Source: Acidobacteriaceae bacterium
GTDB lineage: Bacteria > Acidobacteriota > Terriglobia > Terriglobales > Acidobacteriaceae
Assembly (NCBI GenBank): GCA_031296325.1
Contig: JARLFY010000012.1
Location: forward strand, 1 to 64,000
DNA length: 64,000 bases
Direction: 5' to 3'
Part shown: piece by piece, positions 40,566 to 49,372 of the stretch
Layout: each line of letters begins with the position of its first letter
How positions within the stretch are numbered: position 1 is the stretch's first letter
The notes under the pieces: generated by a model
The model's database searches: none
The model's input: the letters and a program-made list of their open reading frames with translations, nothing else
Told to the model about the DNA's origin: nothing
Made by a program: the position numbers and the translations under genes

Positions 40566-42929
40566 CTATAGCGCGACGATCTCAAGCTGGGTCAAGAGAA
40601 AGGCGTAGTCGAAGGCGATCTCCTTGAGATAGTCGTAGCGTCCGCTGGCTCCGCCGTGGCCTGCGTCCATGTTGATGTGCAGGAGCAGCGGAGTGGAGTC
40701 GCGCTTGAGGGTGCGCAGCTTGGCGACGTATTTGGCTGGCTCCCAATACATGACCTGCGAGTCGTTGAGGCTGGTCTTGACCAGCATCGCTGGCGTGGAT
40801 GTTCCAGCCAGACTATTGAGGTTCTCGTAGGGCGAGTAGGCGTGCATGATGGCGAAGGCCTCCGGCTCGTTGGGATTGCCCCACTCCTCGTACTCGGCTA
40901 CGGTCAGCGGCAGGCTGGCGTCGAGCATGGTGTTCATCACGTCCACGAAGGGGACGTGGGAGAGGACGACGCGGAAGAGGTTGGGGCGTCCGGTCTGCGC
41001 GGCGATGTTGACGACCGCTCCCATCAGCAGGCCTCCGGCGCTGCCTCCCTCGATGGCCACGCGGGAGGCAGCGCCGTAGCCGCTGGCAACCAACTGCTCG
41101 GTGGCGTCGATGAAGTCGGTGAAGGTGTTCTTTTTGACGGCCATCTTTCCCGCGTCGTGCCATGCGTCGCCCAGTTCGCCGCCGCCGCGAATGTGCGCGT
41201 AGGCCATCACAACGCCGCGATCCAGCAGCGAGAGGCGCGTGGGCGAGAAGCCAACCGGCAGCGGGTAACCATAGGATCCGTAGCCGTATACGTAGAGCGG
41301 ATTGGCGCCGTCGCGGTGGAAGCTGTCGCGACGATAGACGATGGAGGTGGGAACCTTGGTGCCGTCGGAGGCGGTGATCCAGACTCGCTCGGAGGCGTAG
41401 TTGGCGGGATCGAAGCCGCCGGGAACAAGCTGCTGTTTGAGCAGACGCGAGTGTCCGATGGGAAGCGTCGCGTCGCTGCGGGAGACGTTGTACTCGTAGA
41501 CCGAAGAAGGCGAGACCAGCGACTGATAGCCGTAGCGGAAGACATCGGTTGTGAAGACTTGGTTGACGTGCGCCGAGGCCGAGTAGGTTGGCTCGGGGAA
41601 GGCGATCTCGACCGGCGCGGCAAAGGCTGGATCCCAGGACTCGGAGTCGTGAGATGGGGTAGAGGTGAAGGAGGGAGAAGCAGATCCCTCCGCTTCGCTA
41701 CGGGATGACAACAAAATGCTGCGGGATGACGCCAGATTTTGGTGGGATGACACATCTACGCTAGTGGATGACAATTGGTCGCTGATGGATGAATGCGTAT
41801 TGCTGGGGGATGATGGCGTATTGCTGGTGAAGCGGAGGACTTCGAGGGTGGGCAGGCCAAGCTTGCGGCGCGTGGCCACGGCGAAGGATTGAAAGAGGTC
41901 GAAGTCTTCCAGCGGATGGTCTGCGTCGAGCGGGATCAGTTCGCGCCAGTGGTTGCGGTCGGGCGTCGAGGGCGAGGCGGTGACGACGCGGAAATTTTTG
42001 CCCGTGTCGTTGGTGCGGATATAGAAGAGGCCGCCCGTCTCTGGCGAGGAGCGGTGATCGGGGTAGTACTCCTGATCGTCCATGCGGGGAGCGATGAGGC
42101 GGAACTCTCCTGTGGGATTGTCCGTCGGCAGAAAGCGGTACTCATTGGTGGTGTGGCTGCCACATTCAAGCAGGAGATATACCCCGTCGCGAGTGCGGCC
42201 AACGCCGAGGTTGAAGCGCTCGTCCTCCTCGTGGAAGACCTGCGGGTCTTCGGCTGTGGGCGCGCCGAGCGTGTGGCGGAAGAGGCGATCCTGTCGCTTG
42301 GTGGTCTCGTCCTCGGTGGAGTAGAAGAGGGTGAGCGAGTCGGCAGCCCAGGCCAGCGAGCCGACGCGCTCCGCTGTATCGGATAGGTCGGCACCGCTGC
42401 GCAGGTCGCGGATGTGCAGCGTGTACTGGCGAAAGCCAGTGTTATCCGTGGAGTAGGCGAGAAGGTTTCCATCGGGACTGATGGACAGCGCTCCGAGGGA
42501 CATGAAAGGCTGGCCCTCGGCCAGTGCGTTCACGTCGAGGATGACCTGCTCGGGCTGCGTGGGGTCGAAGGCGGAGTTGAGGTCTGCACTGGACGCGGCG
42601 CGGCGACAGTGGATTGGATATTGACTGCCCTCAACGGTGCGGGTGGAGTAGAACCACGCGCCGAGGCGGTAGGGAACGCTCTCGTCGGTCTCCTGAATGT
42701 GGGAGAGCATCTCGGCGTAGAGCTTGGCCTGCAGGTCGGCGGTGGGAGCCATGACGGAGGCGGTATAAGCGTTTTCGGCGTTGAGGTAGGCGAGCAGTTC
42801 GGGAGAACTTTTGTCGCGCATCCAGCGGTAGTCGTCGTGCAGCGTGACGCCATGCACTGTGGTGGGCGTGGGATCGCGTCGCGCAATAGGCGGCTGAACG
42901 AGTGCAGGGAGAGCGCTGGACTGGGACAT
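40566..42929 (-). CDS. ptrB: oligopeptidase B-like S9 peptidase with repeat insertion
   Basis: 787 aa from ATG 42929 (MSQSSALPALVQPP); the track's earlier start is an in-frame TTG. An N-terminal beta-propeller (DDYRWMRDK to the middle) precedes an alpha/beta-hydrolase domain with nucleophile motif GGSAGGLLMGA, Asp in TSLNDSQVMYWEPAKYV and His in DAGHGGASGRYDY. Oligopeptidase B cleaves short peptides after Arg/Lys in the cytoplasm. Between LEVLRFTS and PVEIAFPEPTYSA the family normally has only a few residues; here about 60 Ser-rich residues in heptad repeats are inserted, encoded by a hairpin repeat plus a 21-bp tandem array. Confidence 0.9.
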   Translation of the reverse strand: MSQSSALPALVQPPIARRDPTPTTVHGVTLHDDYRWMRDKSSPELLAYLNAENAYTASVMAPTADLQAKLYAEMLSHIQETDESVPYRLGAWFYSTRTVEGSQYPIHCRRAASSADLNSAFDPTQPEQVILDVNALAEGQPFMSLGALSISPDGNLLAYSTDNTGFRQYTLHIRDLRSGADLSDTAERVGSLAWAADSLTLFYSTEDETTKRQDRLFRHTLGAPTAEDPQVFHEEDERFNLGVGRTRDGVYLLLECGSHTTNEYRFLPTDNPTGEFRLIAPRMDDQEYYPDHRSSPETGGLFYIRTNDTGKNFRVVTASPSTPDRNHWRELIPLDADHPLEDFDLFQSFAVATRRKLGLPTLEVLRFTSNTPSSPSNTHSSISDQLSSTSVDVSSHQNLASSRSILLSSRSEAEGSASPSFTSTPSHDSESWDPAFAAPVEIAFPEPTYSASAHVNQVFTTDVFRYGYQSLVSPSSVYEYNVSRSDATLPIGHSRLLKQQLVPGGFDPANYASERVWITASDGTKVPTSIVYRRDSFHRDGANPLYVYGYGSYGYPLPVGFSPTRLSLLDRGVVMAYAHIRGGGELGDAWHDAGKMAVKKNTFTDFIDATEQLVASGYGAASRVAIEGGSAGGLLMGAVVNIAAQTGRPNLFRVVLSHVPFVDVMNTMLDASLPLTVAEYEEWGNPNEPEAFAIMHAYSPYENLNSLAGTSTPAMLVKTSLNDSQVMYWEPAKYVAKLRTLKRDSTPLLLHINMDAGHGGASGRYDYLKEIAFDYAFLLTQLEIVAL
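41677..41826. repeat. type A hairpin repeat plus 6 x 21-bp tandem array inside ptrB
   Basis: 41677-41710 is a type A element (stem ATCCC/GGGAT around TCCGCTTCGCTAC). From 41701 six units of exactly 21 bp follow (starts 41701, 41722, 41743, 41764, 41785, 41806), each with GGATGA near its start and most ending in GCTG. Unit 1 overlaps the 3' arm of the hairpin. In the gene's frame each unit encodes seven residues with a recurring Ser-Ser pair, so the reading frame is kept. Confidence 0.85.
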
Positions 42930-43026
42930 TTTCGGGGGAGACTCCTGAGTGCTTTGAACTGTCAGATTGATTGTAGTCAAGCGCGATGGGAAGGGGTACA
43001 AAATTGAGTGGGATAAAGATGCTTAA

Positions 43027-43056
43027 TTGAATCGAGCTTTCAGCATCGGCTATAAT
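43027..43056 (+). promoter_or_regulatory. sigma-70-type promoter of the cobU-btuF transcript
   Basis: TTGAAT and a perfect TATAAT separated by 18 nt. The predicted start lies at about 43062, exactly where the 5' strand of the riboswitch P1 helix begins. Confidence 0.7.
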
Positions 43057-43061
43057 AATTC

Positions 43062-43233
43062 CATCTGGTGTTGGGAAGGCGGTGTAAATCCGCCACTACC
43101 CCGTAACTGTAATCGCTGAGAGCTGAACAGGGAGTCTGCTTTGTTGTAACAAGGCTTGCTCCAACCACTGAGATTTTTCTTGGGAAGGTTGTTCAGAGTT
43201 CGAGGAAGCGAGAGTCAGGAGACCTGCCGGATG
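43062..43233 (+). ncRNA. cobalamin riboswitch 1 (upstream of cobU)
   Basis: Core motifs of the class are present: GGGAAGGCGGTGTAAATCC, GCCACTACCCCGTAACTGTAA and the B12 box AGTCAGGAGACCTGCC. P1 can be drawn as CATCTGG (43062) with CCGGATG (43227). After it comes a CCAACT/AGTTGG hairpin (43250-43271) that could be part of the switching region. When adenosylcobalamin binds, expression of cobU-btuF should fall. Confidence 0.95.
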
Positions 43234-43376
43234 CCGATCCAAGGCTTGATCCAACTTCGATGGGAGAGTTGGAGAGCGTTCTTCTGCCGGTCATAATTTT
43301 CTCCGACGAGAAAGCTGCCTATCTATAAATCCCGCTGCACTGCAAGGCGCATGGCGCCTGCAGTCAGAGGTAGACG

Positions 43377-43961
43377 ATGCAGGACGAAGGTTCCAGATCA
43401 GTCACGTTTGTACTTGGCGGCGTTCGTAGCGGTAAGAGTCGCTGGGCGCAGAGCTTTGCCGAGAGGCAAGAGCGCGTAGCCTTTCTCGCCACAGCGCAGG
43501 CCTACGACCCGGAGATGCAGGAGAAGATTCGCCGCCATCAAGAGGATCGCTCCAGCCGGTGGACGACCTTTGAAGAGCCTCTGGAACTGGCAAAGATAAT
43601 TATTGAGAACGCGAACGACTTCGACGTAATTCTGATTGATTGTCTGACGTTTTATGTATCCAACCTGCTGGACGCCGCAGAGTCCGATCCGACGAGCATG
43701 GAACGACGCATTCAGAGCTTTCTTGAGGCACTGCGCGCGGCGCGCTGCTCCATCGTACTCGTCTCCAACGAGGTAGGCAGCGGCGTGGTGCCGGAGTATC
43801 CCTCGGGACGAAGATTCCGCGACGCATTGGGCGAGTTGAACCAACGCGTTGCAGCGGCGGCAGACAACGTACTGTTCCTAGTAGCCGGACTGCCGCTGAC
43901 GCTCAAAGGGAGTGCGAAGCTCGACACTGCTTCCCTGCTCTGCCAGTCCGCAGCAGAATAA
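43377..43961 (+). CDS. cobU: adenosylcobinamide kinase / cobinamide-phosphate guanylyltransferase
   Basis: 194 aa, normal length. P-loop GGVRSGKSRWAQ at the N-terminus, DCLTFYVSNLL (Walker B region) and the guanylyltransferase signature VSNEVGSGVVPEYPSGRRFRD. It phosphorylates adenosylcobinamide and then attaches GMP to give AdoCbi-GDP, the substrate of CobS encoded downstream. AGAGG precedes the ATG. First gene after riboswitch 1. Confidence 0.95.
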   Translation: MQDEGSRSVTFVLGGVRSGKSRWAQSFAERQERVAFLATAQAYDPEMQEKIRRHQEDRSSRWTTFEEPLELAKIIIENANDFDVILIDCLTFYVSNLLDAAESDPTSMERRIQSFLEALRAARCSIVLVSNEVGSGVVPEYPSGRRFRDALGELNQRVAAAADNVLFLVAGLPLTLKGSAKLDTASLLCQSAAE

Positions 43962-44026
43962 TGCGTCAATATTTTTTCGCGCGAATAATTACCACACGAT
44001 GGATTCATGGGTATCGAGGGTAACAA

Positions 44027-44884
44027 GTGAAATATATTTATCTACTAATTATTTTTCTGGCTACACCGCTTGCCTGGTGCTCGCGAACCGTCACCGATGA
44101 ATTGGGGCGAACGGTCGTTGTTCCCGATCATCCGCATCGCCTTGTCTGTCTGATGCCCAGCGTAGTAGACGATGTATACGCTCTCGGCGCAGGCGCTGAC
44201 ATCATCGCTATCCCCGACTACACGAAGTATCCAGCCGAGGCGAAGGCCAAGCCCAGCATCGGATCGCCGATTGCGCCGTCGGTCGAGACCATCATATCGA
44301 TGCATCCCGATCTGGTGTTGGCAGACAGCAACATGAGCCACGCCGAGCCGGTCGAACATTTGATGAAGCTGGGCATCGCGGTCTTCGTCATTGCGCCGCA
44401 CGGAGTCGAAGGAATTCTCCAATCGGAACTGAGTCTGGGACGAGCCTTGAATCGTGAGCAGGACGCGCAGGCGTTGGTCGCAAGGCTGCGCGCGCGCGAG
44501 GCCGCAGTTCGACAGCGCGTCAGCGGAAAACCAGTCGTCAGTGTGCTGATGCCGGTCGGATATAACCCGATCATTACCATCGGCGGGCCAAGCTTTATCT
44601 CGCAGTTGATTGAGATTGCGGGAGGTCGCTCGATCACCAGCGACCTCAAGCAGGAGTGGCCGCAGATCAGCCTGGAGGCCGTGCTATCGCGCGCTCCGCA
44701 GGCTCTGATTCTGACGCGCGGATCGTCGGCAATGTCGATGGATAGAGTTCGCGAGCAGCCCGGGTGGGCTAGTATGCCTGCGATAAAAAATAATCGAATT
44801 TATTACGTTGACGATCGGATTGGCCTTTCCAGTCCCATCGTCTTCGACGCACTGGAGGACTTGGCCAGACAACTTCATCCGTGA
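44027..44884 (+). CDS. btuF: cobalamin ABC transporter substrate-binding protein
   Basis: 285 aa, GTG start with GAGGG upstream. An N-terminal signal segment (IYLLIIFLATPLAWCSR) contains Cys, but Trp at -1 makes a lipobox doubtful. The periplasmic-binding fold of the helical-backbone metal-receptor group follows: ELGRTVVVPDHPHRLVCLMP, HPDLVLADSN, then GGRSITSDLKQEWPQISLE. In this setting it delivers cobalamin or cobinamide to BtuCD, encoded after riboswitch 2. Confidence 0.9.
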   Translation: MKYIYLLIIFLATPLAWCSRTVTDELGRTVVVPDHPHRLVCLMPSVVDDVYALGAGADIIAIPDYTKYPAEAKAKPSIGSPIAPSVETIISMHPDLVLADSNMSHAEPVEHLMKLGIAVFVIAPHGVEGILQSELSLGRALNREQDAQALVARLRAREAAVRQRVSGKPVVSVLMPVGYNPIITIGGPSFISQLIEIAGGRSITSDLKQEWPQISLEAVLSRAPQALILTRGSSAMSMDRVREQPGWASMPAIKNNRIYYVDDRIGLSSPIVFDALEDLARQLHP

Positions 44885-44920
44885 GGCGAAGGCATTCGTC
44901 GCAAAACATCAACCTATAAC

Positions 44921-45060
44921 TGCTGGATGTCGGGAAGGCGGTGTAAATCCGCCACTACCCCGTAACTGTAAGCGTTGAGGCACGACTTGTTCGCCACTGG
45001 AGATGCGTCCGGGAAGGCAGTCGAAGCCGAAGAAGCGCGAGTCAGGAGACCGGTCCAGCA
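44921..45060 (+). ncRNA. cobalamin riboswitch 2 (upstream of btuB)
   Basis: Same core motifs as riboswitch 1, with P1 drawn as TGCTGG (44921) against CCAGCA (45055) and the B12 box AGTCAGGAGACCGGTCC. The 3' end lies 21 nt before the btuB ATG and just before its ribosome site GAGGGG, so translational control is likely. TATAAC at 44915 may be a weak own promoter; otherwise it lies within the cobU-btuF transcript. Confidence 0.96.
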
Positions 45061-45081
45061 ATAACTTCCGAGGGGAAATTA

Positions 45082-47547
45082 ATGTCTCGAATTATTCGTC
45101 AATATTTATTGAGTTGCGCAAGCAGCCTTGCCTTTATCTTGGTTTCCACCACGCTCGCCATGGCCGCACCGATGATCTCGCTGCATGGAACCGTCGCCGA
45201 TCCTTCGGGCGCTCTCATCTCGAACGCAAGAGTTGAGCTGCTCGCTCACGGCCATCAAGTCGCACAAGTCACCACCGACGGCAAAGGGCAGTACAGCATC
45301 CAAAGCGCTCGACAGCGAGAGATGAGTCTGCGCGTTACGGCCAATGGATTCGGCACTCTAGTGAAGCCACTCGACACCGCAAGCGCCGCCGCTGACTCAA
45401 CAATGAACCTTGTTCTGGCTCTGACCTCTCTCTCCGAGCAGGTCACGGTTACGGCAACAGGAAGCCCCACTCCACTCTCTCAACTCGGCGCGTCGGTGAC
45501 TCTGTTGAACGCCTCCGACTATCAGGGGACACGCGATATTCAGCAGGGACTTTCACTTATTCCCGGAGTGCAGGCGGGGCAGGCGGGGCAGGCGGGAGGA
45601 TCTACCGGCCTTTATATTCGCGGCGGAGGTAGCGATGCAAACAAGATTCTTATCGACGGAATTTCAATAAACGACATCGGCGGCAACGTCGAGTTCGCCA
45701 ATGTGTCCAGCGCAGGAATTGCACAAGTAGAAGTACTTCGCGGGCCTAACAGCGCGCTCTATGGATCGGACGCACTAGCGGGAGTCGTTAGCCTGACCAC
45801 CGCCAGAGGAACCACTTCACACCCCTTGTTCACCTATCAGGTCGGAGGAGGAAACTTCGGAACCTATCGTCAAGAGGGCACCGTTAGCGGACGATTCCAT
45901 CGCTTCGATTATCTATCCGACTACGCACGCTTCGACAGCGGTAATTCAATAGCAGACAGTGAATATCACGACGGAACCTTTACCGGAAATTACGGAGTAC
46001 AACTCTCGTCCAACTCCAGCCTGCGCGCCACGCTGCATCACGACCAGATTGCATCCGGGCAGGCAGGTGGAGTTCAATTGTATGGAGTAACGACCGAGGC
46101 CAGGCAGGCCAATGAAGACGCCTACTTCGGCGTCACATGGGAGGATCAGAGCAATACCAACTGGCACAACCTGATTCGCTACGGCGGCGCACGTCTGCGC
46201 TCGCAGTACATTCAGTTTGCGCCTGCGGGGAACTTCGCTTACTCCTATGTCTACTATGGGACGACGTACTCGGTATGGCTGGGCGCGCCTGTCACAATTT
46301 CTGGAGCCAACGGCTACACGGTCAGCGGACAGGCGCAGGAGTATAACTACTCCGCGTCCTACCCCAGTTCCTCGCCTAGCTCGACTGACAAGGACTTCGT
46401 CTATGCGCAGACAGACTATCACTTTAGCCCACATCTGCTTGGTCTGGTCGGCTTTCGCTACGAAGACGAGCGCGGATATTCCTATGGATCAAGTTCCATT
46501 GAGCGGGGAAACTATAGCTATACCTTCCAGCTTCAGGGAGATATTCTCGGACGGCTCTTCTATAGCATTGGCAGTGGTCTGGAAGACAACGGACTCTTCG
46601 GTATTGCCGGGACTCCGCGAGCATCACTCGCATGGCAAATTGCTCAGGGCGGCAGCAACAGCGTCTTTAGCGGAACCAAACTACGCGCCAGTTTCGGCAA
46701 GGGGATCAAAGAACCCAGCATCTCGAATCAACTTGGATCGCTCTACGATCAGGCCACCAGTACAGAGATCGTCAAGGATCACCTAACACCAATCGGGCCG
46801 CAGAATTCGCGGAGCTACGACGGCGGTCTCGATCAATCTCTTTTTGCTGGACGCAGTCGGGTGAGCATATCTCTCTACCACAATGAATTCACTAATGGCA
46901 TTGAATACGTTAGCTCGCAAGCCATGGCAGCTCTGGGTATTTTGCCGGATGTATACAACGCACTAGGAGCCTATGGCGGAGCTTCTGTTAACTCAAAGGC
47001 ATATCGCGCCATGGGCGTGGAGGGCGAGTTCGAGTCGCAAATCACACGCAGTCTCTTTGTGCGCGCAGGCTATACCTACACCGATGCGCGGGTGCAGAAC
47101 TCCTTCAGCAGCGACGCCATCGGGCCAAGCTTCAACCCGGACTTCCCTCTGATTCCGATTGGCGCCTACTCTCCGCTGAGGGGAGCACGTCCCTTCCGCA
47201 TCGCTCCGCACACCGGATACTTTGAAGCGGGTTACAGCCACAATCGTCTGACTACCACTCTGCGCGGAACACTGGTAGGAAGCCGCGACGACAGCGACTT
47301 TCTGCTCGGTGCAGACGCCGAAGGAGGCAACACTCTGCTCCTTCCCAACCGCAATCTGGATGGGGCCTATCAACGTCTGGATCTCAGTTCAAACTATCGG
47401 ATCAATCGTTACGTTGCGCTCAACGAGAGTATTCAGAATCTTCTCAGCGAGCACTATAGCGAGGCCTTTGGCTATCCCGCCCTTCCGTTCACTGTTCGGA
47501 TGGGCATGAAGTTCACCTTTGGAGGCGAGTCGTGGTCAGCGAAGTAA
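45082..47547 (+). CDS. btuB: TonB-dependent cobalamin receptor
   Basis: 821 aa. Signal peptide (about 1-28), a carboxypeptidase-regulatory-like domain (about 34-115) not present in enterobacterial BtuB, a plug (about 120-240, LLNASDYQGTRDIQQGLSLI ... GSTGLYIRGGGSDANKILID) and a barrel ending TVRMGMKFTFGGESWSAK. The riboswitch and the btuCD/cob genes fix the cobalamin assignment, which the receptor sequence alone would not. Gly/Gln tract GQAGQAGQAGG in the plug comes from a short 9-bp repeat. Overlaps btuC by 16 nt. Confidence 0.9.
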   Translation: MSRIIRQYLLSCASSLAFILVSTTLAMAAPMISLHGTVADPSGALISNARVELLAHGHQVAQVTTDGKGQYSIQSARQREMSLRVTANGFGTLVKPLDTASAAADSTMNLVLALTSLSEQVTVTATGSPTPLSQLGASVTLLNASDYQGTRDIQQGLSLIPGVQAGQAGQAGGSTGLYIRGGGSDANKILIDGISINDIGGNVEFANVSSAGIAQVEVLRGPNSALYGSDALAGVVSLTTARGTTSHPLFTYQVGGGNFGTYRQEGTVSGRFHRFDYLSDYARFDSGNSIADSEYHDGTFTGNYGVQLSSNSSLRATLHHDQIASGQAGGVQLYGVTTEARQANEDAYFGVTWEDQSNTNWHNLIRYGGARLRSQYIQFAPAGNFAYSYVYYGTTYSVWLGAPVTISGANGYTVSGQAQEYNYSASYPSSSPSSTDKDFVYAQTDYHFSPHLLGLVGFRYEDERGYSYGSSSIERGNYSYTFQLQGDILGRLFYSIGSGLEDNGLFGIAGTPRASLAWQIAQGGSNSVFSGTKLRASFGKGIKEPSISNQLGSLYDQATSTEIVKDHLTPIGPQNSRSYDGGLDQSLFAGRSRVSISLYHNEFTNGIEYVSSQAMAALGILPDVYNALGAYGGASVNSKAYRAMGVEGEFESQITRSLFVRAGYTYTDARVQNSFSSDAIGPSFNPDFPLIPIGAYSPLRGARPFRIAPHTGYFEAGYSHNRLTTTLRGTLVGSRDDSDFLLGADAEGGNTLLLPNRNLDGAYQRLDLSSNYRINRYVALNESIQNLLSEHYSEAFGYPALPFTVRMGMKFTFGGESWSAK

Positions 47548-48596
47548 GCGACGCGAATACAACGCACGATGCAAACCAGCATGGCTGGCAGCGATGGCTG
47601 CCGACCATGCTGGCCGTCGCGCTTGTCTTCACGATGTTGGCCGCCGCCTGTGTGGGGGCCGTGCGTGTCCCCCTGAGTCTATTACTCAAAAGCCTGCTTG
47701 GCGGTGCGCCACTTACTGACGATCAACGCATTATTCTGCTCTCGATCCGTCTTCCACGAATCATTGCCGCAGCGATTGTTGGCAGCGCGCTGTCGGTCTC
47801 CGGCCTGCTTTTCCAGGGACTCTTCCGCAATCCTCTGGCCGATCCGTATGTCATCGGCTCGTCGGGCGGAGCGGTCTTAGGCGCTTCCATCGGGGTGTTT
47901 TTATTGCCATCAATCTCAATAGCCGGATTCGGCGCAACTACAATGTTCGCCTTTATTGGCGCGGTTACTTCGATACTACTTGTCTACTGGCTGGCTCATG
48001 TGGATGGGCATACTCCCGTGGTGGGCCTGCTTCTGGCTGGATTCGCCGTCAGCACCATGCTCAGCTACTCGTCCTATTTTCTTGAGGTCATGGATCACGA
48101 CTTTGGCACAGGGATGAAGGTCTTATCTTCCTGGCTTCATGGTTCTATTGCGCAGCCTACATGGCCACAGTTGTTGATTGTTTTTATTCTTCTCTGCGCC
48201 GGACTTCTAGGATCTTTTCCTCTGGCGCGTCATCTCAACACGCTGGCTCTGGGGGAGGAGTACGCAACAAATCTCGGGTTGTCCGTGCAGCAGATTCGCA
48301 TTGCAGTCATCGTTATCGGATCGATACTAACGGCTGCGGCGGTCGCTCTCGGCGGACTAATCAGCTTTGCCGGACTGATTGTTCCGCACATCCTGCGCAT
48401 GATTCTGGGGCCCGATCATCATCGCCTTCTTCCATCGACCGCACTGGCCGGAGCGCTCTTTTTACTTATCGCCGACACGATTGCACGCACTATTATTGCT
48501 CCGTCTGAATTACCTGTCGGCGTACTCACCGCATTTATTGGCGGACCATTTTTTCTATACCTGTTGCGCAAGACCAAGCAGGGGGTGATGTCATGA
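47532..48596 (+). CDS. btuC: cobalamin ABC transporter permease
   Basis: FecCD/BtuC family permease, 354 aa, about ten membrane helices. Family signatures are RLPRIIAAAIVGSALSVSGL near TM2, NPLADPYVIGSSGGAVLGA, and GLISFAGLIVPHILRMILGP, which is the coupling-helix region contacting BtuD. GTG 47532 lies 6 nt after GGAGG, inside the end of btuB. Overlaps btuD by 4 nt. Confidence 0.95.
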   Translation: MVSEVSDANTTHDANQHGWQRWLPTMLAVALVFTMLAAACVGAVRVPLSLLLKSLLGGAPLTDDQRIILLSIRLPRIIAAAIVGSALSVSGLLFQGLFRNPLADPYVIGSSGGAVLGASIGVFLLPSISIAGFGATTMFAFIGAVTSILLVYWLAHVDGHTPVVGLLLAGFAVSTMLSYSSYFLEVMDHDFGTGMKVLSSWLHGSIAQPTWPQLLIVFILLCAGLLGSFPLARHLNTLALGEEYATNLGLSVQQIRIAVIVIGSILTAAAVALGGLISFAGLIVPHILRMILGPDHHRLLPSTALAGALFLLIADTIARTIIAPSELPVGVLTAFIGGPFFLYLLRKTKQGVMS

Positions 48597-49372
48597 AACC
48601 ATTAATTGAATTAGAGAATATTTCTTTTTCGTACAAAGACAGAGCCGTTATTCGCTCAATTAACGCCGCCGTATTTCAGGACGAATGCGTCGCTATCGTC
48701 GGTCCAAACGGGGTTGGCAAGACGACGCTCTTGCGCCTTGCCTCCGGCACGCTGACTCCTGAATCAGGGGCGGTGAGACTTCAGCAAAGAGATTTATCAA
48801 CCTATAAACAACGAGAGATTGCGCAGTCAATTGCCTTTGTTCCACAGCACGTTGACCTTCCATTTTCCTTTACCGTTGAGCAGTTTATCGAGCAGGGACG
48901 CACTCCATTTCGTGGTTTGTTTGATGGGTTGAAGGCCGGAGACCGCTCTGTACTTCGACGTGCTATGGACTTGACCGACACCTGGACTCTTCGCTCACGC
49001 ATCTTCAATGAACTAAGCGGGGGAGAACGTCAGCGCGTCAAGATTGCGCTCGGACTAGCTCAGGAGCCGAAGCTTTTGCTACTGGATGAACCAATGCAGA
49101 ATCTGGATATAGGCCGCCAGTTCGAGATGCTCGATCTACTCGACACCCTGCGACGCGAAGGAATTGCCATCATTTCTTCGATGCACGATCTAGGCCTGAT
49201 CGAAGGAACTTTCTCCTCGGTATGGCTATTGAGTCAAGACGAGCCAATGCGCCAAGGTTCTCCCGAAGAGATGCTACAACCCGAACTACTCGAAGATATA
49301 TTTAATTGCCCGCCCCGTCATCGTCCACGCTTGATGGAGCGCACACTCAATAGAATGGAGTACGCCCTATGA
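48593..49372 (+). CDS. btuD: cobalamin ABC transporter ATP-binding protein
   Basis: 259 aa ABC ATPase: Walker A GPNGVGKTTLL, Q-loop region FVPQHVDL, signature LSGGERQRV, Walker B LLLLDEPMQNLD and H-loop SSMHDLGL. Powers import through BtuC. Start ATG overlaps the btuC stop and its own stop overlaps cobT (both ATGA). Confidence 0.95.
   Translation: MKPLIELENISFSYKDRAVIRSINAAVFQDECVAIVGPNGVGKTTLLRLASGTLTPESGAVRLQQRDLSTYKQREIAQSIAFVPQHVDLPFSFTVEQFIEQGRTPFRGLFDGLKAGDRSVLRRAMDLTDTWTLRSRIFNELSGGERQRVKIALGLAQEPKLLLLDEPMQNLDIGRQFEMLDLLDTLRREGIAIISSMHDLGLIEGTFSSVWLLSQDEPMRQGSPEEMLQPELLEDIFNCPPRHRPRLMERTLNRMEYAL

Noticed and set aside
41701-41826. CRISPR array
   Set aside because: Units are 21 bp, back to back without unique spacers of normal size, degenerate, and inside an open reading frame. 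No cas genes.
44027-44085. Lipoprotein signal in BtuF
   Set aside because: A Cys follows the hydrophobic stretch, but LAWC has Trp at -1, which signal peptidase II does not favour. Left as a possible ordinary signal peptide.
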